Origin: Dentipellis sp. KUC8613
Lineage: Eukaryota; Basidiomycota; Agaricomycetes; Russulales; Hericiaceae
NCBI GenBank assembly: GCA_002286715.1
Contig: NSJX01000007.1
Span: 189,863-253,862, forward strand
Length of the DNA stretch: 64,000 nucleotides
Direction of reading: 5' to 3'
Shown: positions 24,876 through 35,059 of the stretch, in pieces
Position numbering within the stretch: the first letter of the stretch is position 1
Layout: every line of letters starts with the position of its first letter
The notes under the pieces: model-generated
Seen by the model: the letters and a program-made list of their open reading frames with translations, nothing else
Databases searched by the model: none
What the model was told of the DNA's origin: nothing
Program-made: the position numbers and the translations under genes

Positions 24876-26906
24876 CTATCGCCGCCTCGTCCGCGCCGAG
24901 CTCTGGAACTTCGATGTCTCGCGCCGCAGCCGTCTGCAAACCGAAAAGTCAGCATCCGAGCACCACGCAACAGCGCAGGAAAAAGGAAACGCACCGGCTC
25001 GCCCTCTCCCGCTCGCCCTCCCTCCGCTCGACCTCCTCCGCCGTGAGCACCTCCCAGCGCGTCCCAAACTCCTCCGCCTCCTGCCAGTCGCGCCACACGC
25101 TCCGCAGCACACGCGGGCCCCGTCCGTCCTTCGGCGCGCGGCCCCACCCGAGCCCGAGCCCCGTCTTGTCCTTCAGCAGGCTCAGGCCGCTCTTGTCCCG
25201 GTCCTTGTCCCGGTCGCGCTCCTTGTCGCGCCCGCCGTCCTCGTGCGCGCCGCCCCCGACGACGCCCCACTCGATCGCGTCCTTCTTGTGCTTGAGCAGC
25301 TCCTCGTGCACCGCGTGCGCGATGAGCGGCGCGGCCTCGCCGCTGAGCCCGAGGTCGAGGCAGAGCTGGTGTGTAAAGGCTTCGGGCGTGAGCGTCGAGC
25401 GCAGGTCCCACTCGATGTGGTCTGTCAGGTGGTGGTTGTCGATTTGCACGTCTATCTGTATATGTAGCGCATACCATGTTAGCGTTTTCGAGTTTGGAGG
25501 TCGGGATTGGGAGGAAAGAGGACGCACGCTGAGCACGACACGGCACTCGGGCACCTCGTCCACGGGCATGCGCTCGTCCGCATCGAGGTCATCGTCCTCG
25601 GGCACGGGCGTCGCGCCGTCCACACCAAGGTCCATCGCGCCGACGGCCTCCGCGTCCTCGAGCTGCGCGCGGATCTGCGCCGCGACGGTCTCCGCCCACG
25701 GCACGGCGGGCAGCTCGAGGTCCGCGCAGAACGTGCGCGCGAACTGCTCCGGCGAGACGAGCGCCTCGTGCACGTTCCACACGAAGCAGTCGCGCACGCG
25801 GTGCGTCTCCGTCTCGAACTCGACCCGGATCGGCACGAGCGCCGTCGGGCGCGCGGCCTGCGCCTCGTGCGCCTCTTGCGAGCTGCAGGGTGCATCGTCA
25901 GTATCTATCTCCACATTGCGAACAAAAAAAAAAGAATGAGAGAGGAGAGGAAAAAAACGCACTACATCTCATGTCGCGTCGGCGTGACCGCCTTCTTCGT
26001 GATAAACCGCTCCGGCGGGACCAAGCCCAGATAGCTCTGGTCGAGCTCGCCCGTGCCCTGCGCGGGCGCATGCGCCTGCCCGCGCGCGGGCGTGCCCCGT
26101 GCAGGCCCGCGCGCAGCACGCACGGCCGTGCGCGTCCCGCCGCTCGCGACGAAGTCGGACCCGTCGCTGTCGACCTCGCCCGCGTCGGGGATGTCGTCGT
26201 CCTCGTCGTCGCCCGACGCGGGCTCCGCGTAGCTCACGACGGCGCCGCGCCGTGCGCGGCCTGTGCCGGGCGCCGGCGCGTGCGCGTGCAGGTGCGCGGG
26301 CGTATGCGTGTGTGCGTGTGCGTGGGCATGCGCGGGCGGATGTGTGAAGAGCGGCTGCATGAGCAGCGTCGAGCCGGTGCGCAGGCGCGAGGCGTACGTC
26401 GCGACGGGGGCCTGCTTGACCGTGGGCAGCGTTGCGGGCGGGGGGTTCAGCTGGCCGCTAGGGGCGGCATAGAGCGCGGGTGCGGGCACGGGCGCGGGGT
26501 AGGCGGGGGGCGGGGCGAGGGAGTACGCATGGTGTGCGGTGGGGGTGGACGTGCGGGCGGGCGGGGCGGGGGTGGTGGGTGCGAGCTGGGACGAGCGGGC
26601 GGGTTTGGCGCGGCGCGAGGAGGCGCGGGGCGGGGGCGTGGAGGAGGTGGACCAGTTGTGGATGTTTTTCTGGTAGGCTGTGCGGGTGCGGGCGTTAGCA
26701 GGGGCGTCACTGGCAGGCGGGCGGGGCGGGGACGGACTGGTGAGGCCGCGCTGGGGCGTGGGGGCGGCGTAGCCAGGCGCGGTGTACTGCGAGGCGGCGG
26801 TGGAGAGCTGCGAGATGGTCTGCGAGAGCTGCGAGTCGGACATGCTGCCGAATTGCACCTGGAATGGCTTCGAGGGCGCGGTGCCAGTACTTGTCGTGTC
26901 TCCCAT
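24876..26906 (-). CDS. SNF5: SNF5/SFH1/SMARCB1-type subunit of a SWI/SNF or RSC chromatin remodeller
   Basis: Exon 1 encodes a Pro/Ala-rich N-terminus (MGDTTSTGTAPSKPFQVQFG) ending ELDQSYLGLVPPERFITKKA. After an intron (about 25885-25969) the SNF5 homology region begins, RPTALVPIRVEFETETHRVR, with repeat 1 (FVWNVHEALVSPEQFARTFC). After a second short intron comes repeat 2 (IDVQIDNHHLTDHIEWDLRS, LTPEAFTHQLCLDLGL). The paired repeats and the SVWRDWQEAEEFG region are diagnostic. A final 56 nt intron joins ERERASR to a basic tail ending ARTRRR at 24876; without it the frame would run into unrelated residues. A Lys/Asp/Arg repeat (DKERDRDKDRDK) lies after repeat 2. Fungi often have two paralogs (Snf5 in SWI/SNF, Sfh1 in RSC), and I cannot tell which this is. 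It shares a 151 bp promoter region with the polymerase-like gene. Confidence 0.9.
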
Positions 26907-27057
26907 CGCGCTGCTGGTGATTAGTCAACGTCGGCTAGTGTAAGCTGCTCGTCGTGCCCGACGCTTTGCAGACTGCAGACAACCCTCGCCCGCCACAGCG
27001 CAGACCAGACGCGTCGCTCTCCGGGTCCCACGCTCCTTGTCCCTCTCCCTCACCCGC
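26907..27057. promoter_or_regulatory. Compact bidirectional promoter region
   Basis: Only 151 bp separate the start codons of the SNF5-type gene (minus) and the family X polymerase-like gene (plus), so both core promoters must lie here or extend into the coding sequence. No clear TATA element is visible. Confidence 0.6.
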
Positions 27058-28950
27058 ATGCTCGCCCGCGCCCTCCGTGCACGCACCGTCCCCCGCCGCA
27101 CGTACTCGCAGTCCGCACTCAAGACCAACCATGGCATCATCGACATGTTGACCCGCAGTACGAGGCGTGTTCGCTTCCTCCGCGCCCCCGCCGCGAGCTC
27201 ACCCGCCATGCCCCGCAGACATGAAGGAGGAGGACGCCAGTCCGCTCCGCAATGCGTACAAAGTGCGCTCCTTCCAGAACGCGATCAAGGCCATTGCACA
27301 GCTCGACCATGACCTCGCGTCTGGCGCCGACGCGCTCAAGGTGCGTGGCTTACCCGCGCGCACGTTCACGCTCGCGCTCATATTTGTACGGGTGTAGTTG
27401 AATGGCATAGGGAGCAGCATTGCGTTTCGAATAGATCTGTTCCTCGAGGGCAAGGAATATGTACGTGTGCCCACCACTGTACCCGAGGCGCCTTGCTAAC
27501 GCCCCGCGTAGGACCCCGCAAAACACGACGTCGCGCTGGAACGGCGGAAGCATGCCGTCGCGAATTTGCGAAAACTCCCCGGACTTGGGTGCGTCTCTAT
27601 TATACCGTGGACGTGCAATAGCTTACACCTCACAGCGCGACGACGGCACGACAACTTTACGAGGCGGGTTGCACGTCTCTCGCGCAGCTGCGCGAGCCAC
27701 GATTCTTCGAGATGCTCCTCCCGCACCAGAGGATCAACTTTCTCTACGCCGAGCATCTCGAAAAGCCACTAACACGCGCCGAAGCCGAATCCATCGTTGT
27801 GCGTCTGCACACATCATACCGCATCACACGACCTCTCACCCCCCCACCCCCCACAGGCCTTCATCCACGAGCACATCTCCTCCAAATTCGAAATTATCAT
27901 CACCGACGCCTAGTACGCCCCTCCCCTCCCTCTCTCCCCTCACACCCTCACCCTCCCCTAGCCGCCGCGACTCCCCCACCCTCCCGCACCTCTCCCTCCT
28001 GCTCCTGCACCCCGCACACATCCACATCCCGCTCCCGGCGCCGACCGCCCACACGCGCCCGCGCTCGCTCCTGCGCGGCAACGCGCGCAACCCATTCCAC
28101 ACGGCGTACCAGCGGCGCCCCGTGCGCCTCGCGTCGCGCCTCCTGCAGGACGTCGTGCGCCCGCTCGAGGACGCGGGGCTCCTCGCCGCCGCGCTCGGCG
28201 CGAGCCCCGCGCGCTGGGCCGGCGTCGCGGTGCGGCCGGGTGCGGGCGGCCGGTGGAAGGAGGTCGGCGAGCGGCTGCGGGACGTGCGTGCGCGGAGGGG
28301 CGGGTATTGCAGGCTTGAGCTCAGGTGCGTCTTTTCTCCCTCCTTCCCCCTCTACGCCCTACTGCATCCCCGAGAACGTGAGAATACTGATTGGCGACGT
28401 GGACTACAGCATGGCACCCTGGGGCGCGCGCGGCGCCGCACTGCTCGCGCTGACGGGCGACGTCGACTTCTGGCGCATGATGCGCGACAAGGCGGCCGGA
28501 CTCGACATGCACCTCAACGAGTACGGGCTCTGGCGCTGGCAGGCGAAGCCGCGGGACGGGAGCGCGCCGCATACGCCTGTCGCGGCTGAACCGGCGTCGG
28601 AGGTGCAGGCGAAGGCGAGGGCGCCGGCGTATGAGTGTGATTATGATTTTGATGATGCGGAGTGGGCGGGGTATGGGAACGGGTATGGAGGCGCGAGTGC
28701 GGGGGCGAGTGGGGGTGCGAGCAAGGGGAAGGGGAAGGGGACAGGCAAGGGGAAAGGCAAAGATGTGGAGAAGGATAAGGCGCGAGGGAAAGAGGCGGAG
28801 GATGCGCAGGAGGAGAACGGGTACTGGGAGCTGGTGGAGAGCGAGAGCGAGGAGCGGATCTTCGACGCGCTCGGGATGGAGTACGTCCCGCCCGAAAGAC
28901 GCAACTTTGTGTTTTTGAGGGACAAGCCGCCGAAGAAGGCTATTGCGTAG
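27058..28950 (+). CDS. Family X DNA polymerase (pol beta-like) homolog, predicted mitochondrial, catalytic residues lost
   Basis: Eight exons (27058-27157, 27219-27340, 27398-27460, 27512-27588, 27636-27798, 27857-27912, 27962-28324, 28410-28950) give an exact 494-residue frame. The N-terminus MLARALRARTVPRRTYSQS is Arg-rich with a typical R-x-Y/S presequence site. The pol beta 8-kDa domain follows (NHGIIDMLTR, AYKVRSFQNAIKAIA, HhH LNGIGSSIAFRIDLFLEG), then the second HhH (LPGLGATTARQLYEAG), fingers, palm (YRRDSPTLPHLSLLLLHP) and thumb (LTGDVDFWRMMR, LNEYGLW, SEERIFDALGMEYVPPERR). Against human pol beta the alignment is co-linear, but Asp190, Asp192 and Asp256 become His203, Ser205 and Glu313, and Lys68 and Lys72 become Ser81 and Arg85. 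Polymerase and dRP-lyase chemistry should therefore be absent. The C-terminal half carries a KGKGKGTGKGKGK insert. The frame and splice sites are intact, so it is not an obvious pseudogene. Confidence 0.88.
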
Positions 28951-29406
28951 GAGGTGGTGGCAGGGCGCAAAATTACATAGAGGTAGTATATGGGCGGCCT
29001 TTTCGAGGGCTGCGTAATAGCCTTGAGCTGGAGGTGATAGGTGCGTGCGTCTCAAGTGTCATGCGCTGAATCAATTGTTGATGGTTTCGTTAGCTCTAGT
29101 CTCTGGAGTTCTCTAGCATCTATAGCTATCTAGCTATACTCTACACTACTCACTCTAGTTCTGCTACACATCACCTATGACAACATACGACCCCACACTG
29201 CACACTACACCTCCATCAGGTCCTCCAGACAAGTCAAGCACCGAAAAAAAAAATTAAGTCGATAAATAAGCAGACACTATCGTAAGTCCAATCAATACAA
29301 ATAATACGTGTAAGTGTAGGCGTGAGTGTTAAGGTAAAATTCTATGGGGTATCCGTCCGAAGTGCATTTTTTTCCGTGGGCCGGCGGCCCACAATCGAGG
29401 CTGAGG
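28951..29406. other. Intergenic between convergent genes
   Basis: AT-richer 3' flank of the polymerase-like gene and of QNG1. It contains CTAT/TAGCT-rich sequence at about 29085-29160 but no gene. Confidence 0.5.
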
Positions 29407-31054
29407 TCAGTACCAGATGCTCCGCGTCCGATGCGCAGGCACGATCTCCTCCGTCTGCACGCCCTCGATCCTGTCGCTGCCGCACTCGAGCCGCTTCGCG
29501 AGGTCCCACAGGTAGAAGTCGATCAGCACGCTGCTCACCGGCTCCTCTCCTCCCTCTCCTCCCTCTCCCTCTCCCTCTCCCCTTCCCTCTTCAGCCTCAG
29601 CCTCAGCCTCAGCCTCCGCCCCCCGCCTCGCCGCCGCCTCCGCCCTCTGCAGCTCCCCAATCGCCTCCCGCAGCCTCTCGACCGCCACCACGCTCGCCGC
29701 GCGCACGCTGACCTCCTCGCGGCCGCCGGGCGCGAGCGGCGCGTGCGCGCGCAGCATGCGCACGAGCGCGGGCGGGTACGCGAGGATGCGCAGGTGGTGC
29801 AGGATCTGCGGCACGCGGTAGTCCGCGAACATCGTGAGCTGGCGCATGCCGTGCGGGAAGAGCGGGTGCGCGTCTCCGCCGTGTGCGGGGTAGAACGCGG
29901 CCCAGGTCTCCGCGGCGAGGATCTGTGCGCGTTTCCAGAAGAATACTATTTTTTAATGCGGCGGAGTGTCAGTGAGTAGGGGGGAGGAGGTGGGGAGAAG
30001 GAGGAAGGAGGATAGGGCGTACCGCGTCGGCCCTCGTACCATGTCTCGTCGCGGAAGGAGGGAAATGTGTCCGTGACCATCTGCACGAGCTGCAACGCCG
30101 TCCCCTCCGGGCCGTACCGCCTCTTGAATTCATCGAGGAAACCCTGAAACGAGCCGCCAAAGCTCTTCACAGCCCACCGACGCGTCAGCTCCCCAACCCA
30201 ATTGAGAGCATAAAACACGGACGCACGGCGCAGAGTATGAACCCGACCTCGCGCATGACCGCGATGCGCTCGCGCAGCAGCGGGATGCCCTCTCTGCACC
30301 GCGGCGCGGCGCGGAAGACGTGCTCGATGAGGCTGTCGGGGCACAGCGCCTCGCTCGCGTAGAACGCGGGGCTCGTGATCGGGATGTCCTCGTCGAGCGC
30401 TGCACCAACCGCAACCCATCATCAGCACCACCACCCTTCCCTCCATCCCCACGAGCACAAGTCGAAAAACACGCACCGCGATCAACAGCAGCAACCAAGC
30501 TCCAATAGCCCGTATGCACGACCTCCTCCTCCTCCCCTATGTCAGAGTCCCAGCCCGCGCGCCACTGCACCCCGTAGCGGCTGCCATCCGCGCTGTCCTC
30601 GCGCGCGGACCAGAAGGAGAAGTTGAGCGCGGAGACGAGGAAGACCCAGTCGAGCGTCGCGCGCGTGCCGGGCGCGGCCGCGTCGTACGGCTCGGGCGGG
30701 CGCAGGTGCAGCGCGTGCGTGCGCCAGGTGCGGGGGGTGTACGATTCGGTGTGCATGCGCGCGTGGATCTGCGGGCGAGCGTGAGCGTGAGTGTCGTGGA
30801 GATGGGATAAATGAGATGGCTGGCGGTGCGGCGCGATGGAGGAGGGGGACATACGAGTGCGGCGGCGCCTTTGACGCCTTCGTCGTTGATCTGCACGAGG
30901 TTCGTTTTCTGCGCAGCTCGTCTTAGCTTACTCGCGAGCACACACCGCGGACGCGAGAACGCACCTTGAGCGCAAACTCGGCGCTCTCGACGACCGGGTT
31001 GGCGTCGCCCGCCGCATAGGTGTCGCGTGCCTTCTCGTCCATAAAGTCGGCCAT
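29407..31054 (-). CDS. QNG1: Queuosine 5'-phosphate N-glycosylase (queuosine salvage, DUF2419 family)
   Basis: The enzyme releases queuine from queuosine 5'-monophosphate so that the base can be reinserted at position 34 of GUN-anticodon tRNAs. The spliced protein starts MADFMDEKARDTYAAG. It contains VVESAEFALK, the family hallmark LDWVFLVSALNFSFW followed by YGVQWRAGWDSD, GYWSLVAAVDRALDEDIPIT, LIEHVFRAAP, PLLRERIAVMREVG, SFGGSFQGFL, VQMVTDTFPSFRDE, FYPAHGGDAHPLFPHGMRQL, ADYRVPQILHHLRIL and ends RTRSIWY, the family's conserved C-terminus. About six introns interrupt it. An acidic low-complexity insert (AEAEAEAEAEE then Gly/Glu repeats) lies before VSSVLIDFYLWDLAKRLECG. The ATG at 31054 starts the only frame leading into the first conserved block. 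S. cerevisiae lacks this salvage route; its presence implies queuosine-modified tRNA here. Confidence 0.93.
29541..29620. repeat. CCTCTC / CAGCCT microsatellite inside QNG1
   Basis: An 80 bp simple-sequence tract of CTCCCT- and TCAGCC-type units encodes, on the minus strand, an Ala-Glu run followed by a Gly-Glu run in QNG1. It keeps the reading frame. Confidence 0.85.
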
Positions 31055-31574
31055 AGTTTCGAGCTCGGATTGACTGGTTTCGCGGTGGACTGGAGATGCA
31101 CGGTGTGGGGAGAATTAAGAGTGAGTACTATCGCGTCTAGTCGTAGGATGCGTCTATGCTATCGATGCCTTGAGGCCTGCGCTGGCCTCCTGTGCAAGCC
31201 GTCGACGGGCCAAAATCATACGGCAAATCTTTCCGTCACGTGCTCTCAAAGCGCTGTGCCAAGATTGAGATAAGATGCCCGATCGTCATCGTATGTAATT
31301 AGATGCGGCTTGGTGGCTATTTCAAATTGCCCCGCAGCGCAAAAGGCTAGCGTGTGGTGTCGAGGTTTATGCAGTGCAATTGGGGCGGAAGTAGGTCGTA
31401 AGGAAGTGAGCCTCAGTTCATGTACAGATTATCGCTTGGGCATACAGGCAAGTAAAGTAGAAGGTCGTCACAGCGTAGCTAAAGTACAAACTGTCACCGA
31501 GCAACCTGGAATATTGAGCGCGGATCCTGCTTCTAAAGTATTTTCCTCGGCTTACAGAAATGATGATGCAGCGA
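31055..31574. other. Intergenic, QNG1 promoter side
   Basis: This is 520 bp between two minus-strand genes. It should hold the QNG1 promoter and the 3' end of the next gene. No supported feature is seen. Confidence 0.5.
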
Positions 31575-32323
31575 TTACTTCTCCGGAGGCGGCTCAAAGC
31601 CACTCGTCTCGCCTTGCAAAACCTTGTCCGCGTGTTCCTTCAGCGAGGACTAGAGCATTCTAAGCATATGGACCCAGTCAAACAGAGACATAGCATACCT
31701 TGCGCAGGACCTACGAAGAAGCGCGTCAGCCTACACCACAAAAGACTGAACGTCGGTGCTCACAGTTCCTCTCGTTTTCTGCCCGACAAAAAGCGCATAA
31801 GCATACGGGAATTACACATCGACCGACGACTTTACCTGTGCATAAGCTATAGAACCGAGCATCAGCAATCCCGCAATGCAACAATGAAATCTGCCGAAGC
31901 TCACCAATGACCTGCTCCTTCCACGGCACCTTCCCCGTAACCTGCGCCGCGGGCACTCCCTCCTGATGCGGGCCCTTTGTCGGGGGCACATTCGCGCCCG
32001 AACCAGATGGAGCGCCCCTTCCATCCTCATGAATTTGCTCGTGATCATGCACCTTCGACCCGTCACCAGGCTGCGTCCCCGCTTCATCACCCCACCCGTC
32101 AGTCAAATCCCGCACAACGGATGAGACAGTGCACACCTTGCTGCGGTACCGAGTCCGACCGCGTCGGCGGCGCGACGTCGGACGGCTTCGTTATCGGGTT
32201 CTGCGCCATGATGCCCACGGGCATGGGCTGGTTCTACGTTGTGTGTCAGCCCCCCACCTCCAATTATCAGATGAAGAATCGAGGGAAGGATACCTGGGGC
32301 ATAGTGCGGTTTGCTGCGGACAT
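31575..32323 (-). CDS. Small conserved fungal protein of unknown function, seven exons including three micro-exons
   Basis: Splicing gives 138 residues: exons 32323-32294, 32233-32137, 32081-31905, 31846-31836 (11 nt), 31778-31764 (15 nt), 31710-31699 (12 nt) and 31649-31575. The first two-thirds is hydrophilic and low in complexity (MSAANRTMPQNQPMPVG, then a Gly/Asp/His-rich part). The C-terminal third holds a compact conserved-looking block, KVPWKEQVIAYAQKTRGTVL, then SLKEHADKVLQGETSGFEPP. I recall this block from small uncharacterised fungal proteins but cannot name a function. All introns are 49-60 nt. The three micro-exons encode AYAQ, KTRGT and VLRK and are needed to complete the block. 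There is no signal peptide or membrane segment. Confidence 0.75.
31699..31846 (-). other. Run of three micro-exons (11, 15, 12 nt)
   Basis: Exons 31836-31846, 31764-31778 and 31699-31710 are separated by introns of 57 and 53 nt and flanked by introns of 58 and 49 nt. The donors are GTAAAG, GTGAGC and GTATGC; the acceptors end TATAG, GGCAG and CGTAG. Joining them keeps frame and yields AYAQKTRGTVLRK. Confidence 0.78.
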
Positions 32324-32725
32324 GATGAGTGGGTGACTGGTAATATTGGAGTGGAATAGCACGAGTTCTGCGTACGAAGGTATATAAGAGCTCCCCGCTA
32401 CGCATGACGTCATGGATAGGTGGGGAGCGGCGGCTGCAGGCTCTGACGTGGGTGGCTATATGGTGGCGCAGTGGCGGTACGGCGCGTGTGGAGTTCGGTA
32501 AATGAACAAACAAATGAAGTTCTGACCTGGTTCACAGACGGGAATTTGTATCCGTCGCTATCCCCGACATGAGGCTGGTAGCGTACAACCGCGCTCTCGC
32601 TGGGTCAGTCTCTAGGCAGTCAACTGTGCCAATGAAATAAATATGGGGATATAAATAAGCAGCGCATTGAGCGCCTACAGCGTCCAGTTGCACAAACAGT
32701 CTATGTACGACACTCCCTCGGACTC
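32324..32725. other. Intergenic
   Basis: Promoter of the small micro-exon gene and 3' flank of RFT1. Nothing else can be supported. Confidence 0.5.
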
Positions 32726-34506
32726 TTACCGCTTGCGAAGTACAGACAGCACCTGCGCAAACTGATCCTTCTCAAAGACAAAGCTGCAAATTGCCCATTC
32801 AGCACCAACACCTTATCACTGAGAAAGAGAAACCAGACGCACCACGCCGCCAAACACCCAACAGCCAGCACCCCACCCGTCACGATATGCCTCTTCTGCG
32901 CCCACAGCGTCTTCGGACGCGGTGCCCCCGCGCGCGCACTCACCCTCGCCACGACCGCCGCGCCCGCAAACACCACCAACACCTGGCCCGGCGGCACGGC
33001 CCCACGCCAATCCACCGCGCCAGCGAGCCCGCGCGCCGCATAGTAGCGCCGCACGAACGCCCACGCATACAGCGCGCGCGCGCCGAGGTTCGCGATGTTC
33101 GCCCAGACGAGCCCGGCGTCGCCGAGGCGGAGCCCGCGCGCGAACCACACGGCCGCGCCGACGAACGCGAGGGTCGCGCCGGCCATCATGCGGCTCTGCG
33201 CGCGCAGGTCCGCGGGCGTGCATGCGGCGGCGAGGAACGCCTCGAGGACGCCGTTGTATGCCATTGTCGGGATGTAGTAGATGTAGGCGCCGAGGATGGT
33301 CGGCGCGGAGGTGGTGCGGTAGCGCGGGGGTAGGAAGGTGTTGGTGGCGATGGGGAGGAAGGGCGGTGCGAAGGTCGCGAGGAGCAGGAGGAGGTGGGTG
33401 AAGAGGAGGAGGAGGGTATGCAGGATGTGAGAGGAAAGCTGCAGGGCGGCGGTTTGGGCGTCCGTGGGCGTTGTGAATGGGGCCAGATCGGTAATGGAGG
33501 GGAGGGTTTTAGAGAAGAAGACGCGAACGGTCTCTTCGATTGGCTGGAAGAGGATGCGCGCAACGAGGGATCCTGGAGTAGGGCTAAGGAAAGGTATGCA
33601 GAAATCCGGGAGACGACCAACCGTAGTTGGATGCAATCGCGTATCCGCCTTGGTCCGCCAGCGGACTGAGGCGCGAGACGAGGAACTTGTCACCTTCGGT
33701 GAGGAAATGCTTCACAACTGACTGGAGGGTCATGGCGCCAGAAAGGCGCAGCAATTCGGGATCAAAGAGTACATTCGTCGTGCTATGTACATGCAAGGCT
33801 TGTCAAGAGGGTTCAAAGTACAGGTCGGAAGAAGTACGCACTTGCCGTGCAGGTTGACCGTGACCTCCTTGAAGCCGTAATGCAGGTCGCCTCGGTAGGC
33901 AGTCGCAAACGTGTAGAGGGTAGCCTGCCCATACGCGAGCTGGCCAACTGCGAACGCGGTGAGAGCGTACTTTGCTGGGAAAGCTGCGAGTATGATGAAA
34001 GTCACGAGCGTCTTGCAGAAGACAGCTGTGCCTTCTGCGCGTACGCGTAGGTCAAAGTGGAGCTCGTTCTGCGCGCGGATGTAGAGCGGCTCTGCGAGGA
34101 GCTCGGTCGACGCGGCGACGGCGTAGATCACGACACTGAGCAGGAAGAACGGCTGTGCGCGCGTCGACGCGGAGCTGGTGCGAACGTAGATGAGGGCGAC
34201 GAGCGCGGCGAAGAGCATGCCGCCAAAGGCGGGCAGGAGGGAAATATTGTAGACGAGGTCTGCGGACGCGGGCGCGTCGGAGGAGCGCAGGAGGGCATTG
34301 CGGACGCCTTCGCGGGAGAGGAAGAGGATAGTGGAGAGCAGGAGCTCGAACTGGATGGCTGCAGTGCCGAAGGTCTGGGGAGAGGCGAGGCGGACGAGGG
34401 CCTGGTTGAGAACAAAGGTGAATATGCGGGAGAAGAACTGGAGGAGGACGAGGGACGAGGCAGACGTGAGGGACGCGGAGAGGACGTCGGGCGCGGAGAC
34501 GGCCAT
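32726..34506 (-). CDS. RFT1: RFT1 family ER membrane protein (N-glycan lipid-linked oligosaccharide pathway)
   Basis: RFT1 is a polytopic ER protein of the MOP/MATE-like fold, required for use of Man5GlcNAc2-PP-dolichol in N-glycosylation. Family landmarks: ASSLVLLQFFSRIFTFVLNQ, LVRLASPQTFGTAAIQFELL, TILFLSREGVRNAL, STELLAEPLYIRAQNELHFD, RVRAEGTAVFCKTLVTFI, QLAYGQATLYTF, and after introns LMTLQSVVKHFLTEGDKFLV-type sequence (33.58-33.80 kb), QGGYAIASNYGSLVARILFQ and PIEETVRVFFSK. More hydrophobic helices follow. The last intron (61 nt) leads to FVFEKDQFAQVLSVLRKR and TAA at 32726-32728. The start MAVSAPDVLSASLTSASS at 34506 is the first ATG adjoining conserved sequence; a longer in-frame upstream extension lacks conservation and a convincing ATG context. 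It diverges from arrestin-like gene 1. Confidence 0.93.
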
Positions 34507-35059
34507 GGTGGTGCCAGCGAGAGTGGGGGTGACCGAGGTCCTTGGCGGGGTGGAGGAGCGGATCGAGCCATCGGACGCGAGTTTGAAATCGGGCAACTCA
34601 AGGCGAGTCCTTGTATAAATTCGCGAGTTTTGTGTGCGAGTCCAAACACGCCTCTCTCCTTTTCTCGCCGTTTGCTCCCACTCGTCCCGCCGCGATTCCA
34701 CGACCATCACCGAGAATAGCGCTCACACCACGCTGCCTCTCTCGGTCGTGAGCTGCGCAGTGAATGGCGCGTGCAGGACAGCGTCTCGGCCGTCGATCCA
34801 GGAGAGGTTTGGCCGAGCGAGGCCGACGTCTCGAGTCACCGTTCCCAAACTCGGCTGATATCGCGCATTGGCCGGTGTCCATATGGTCCTCGCAGGCTGT
34901 GCTTACGAGGTCTGTGGCGTCTGTGTGCTCCATCGCGCCCCCATACATATGCTCCTCCACTTACTTCCCCAAGTCCATGTGCTCCCTCCCGCATTGCCTT
35001 CCCGTCCTTCTTCCGTCCCATAACCTCCGCTTTCACCCCACCTAACCTTCTAGTCGCCC
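34507..35059. promoter_or_regulatory. Divergent promoter region, RFT1 / arrestin-like 1
   Basis: 553 bp between two start codons on opposite strands. A TATA-like TATAAAT occurs on the plus strand at about 34613. The pyrimidine-rich tract at about 34950-35050 is typical of sequence just upstream of fungal start codons. Confidence 0.5.

Noticed and set aside
24949..25010. SNF5-type protein ending CVSFFLRCCVVLGC without a last intron
   Set aside because: A donor GTGCGT and an acceptor TTTGCAG 56 nt apart give a basic tail (RRLRRETSKFQ) that fits the family better than the hydrophobic read-through.
24740..26924. Long plus-strand frames (399 and 344 codons) opposite the SNF5-type gene
   Set aside because: Low-complexity Arg/Ser/Gly composition, no domains; the minus strand has clear SNF5 repeats with good splice sites.
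32726..32830. RFT1 read-through end LNGQFAALSLRRISLRRCCL
   Set aside because: A 61 nt intron with good donor and acceptor gives FVFEKDQFAQVLSVLRKR, a more plausible RFT1 C-terminus.
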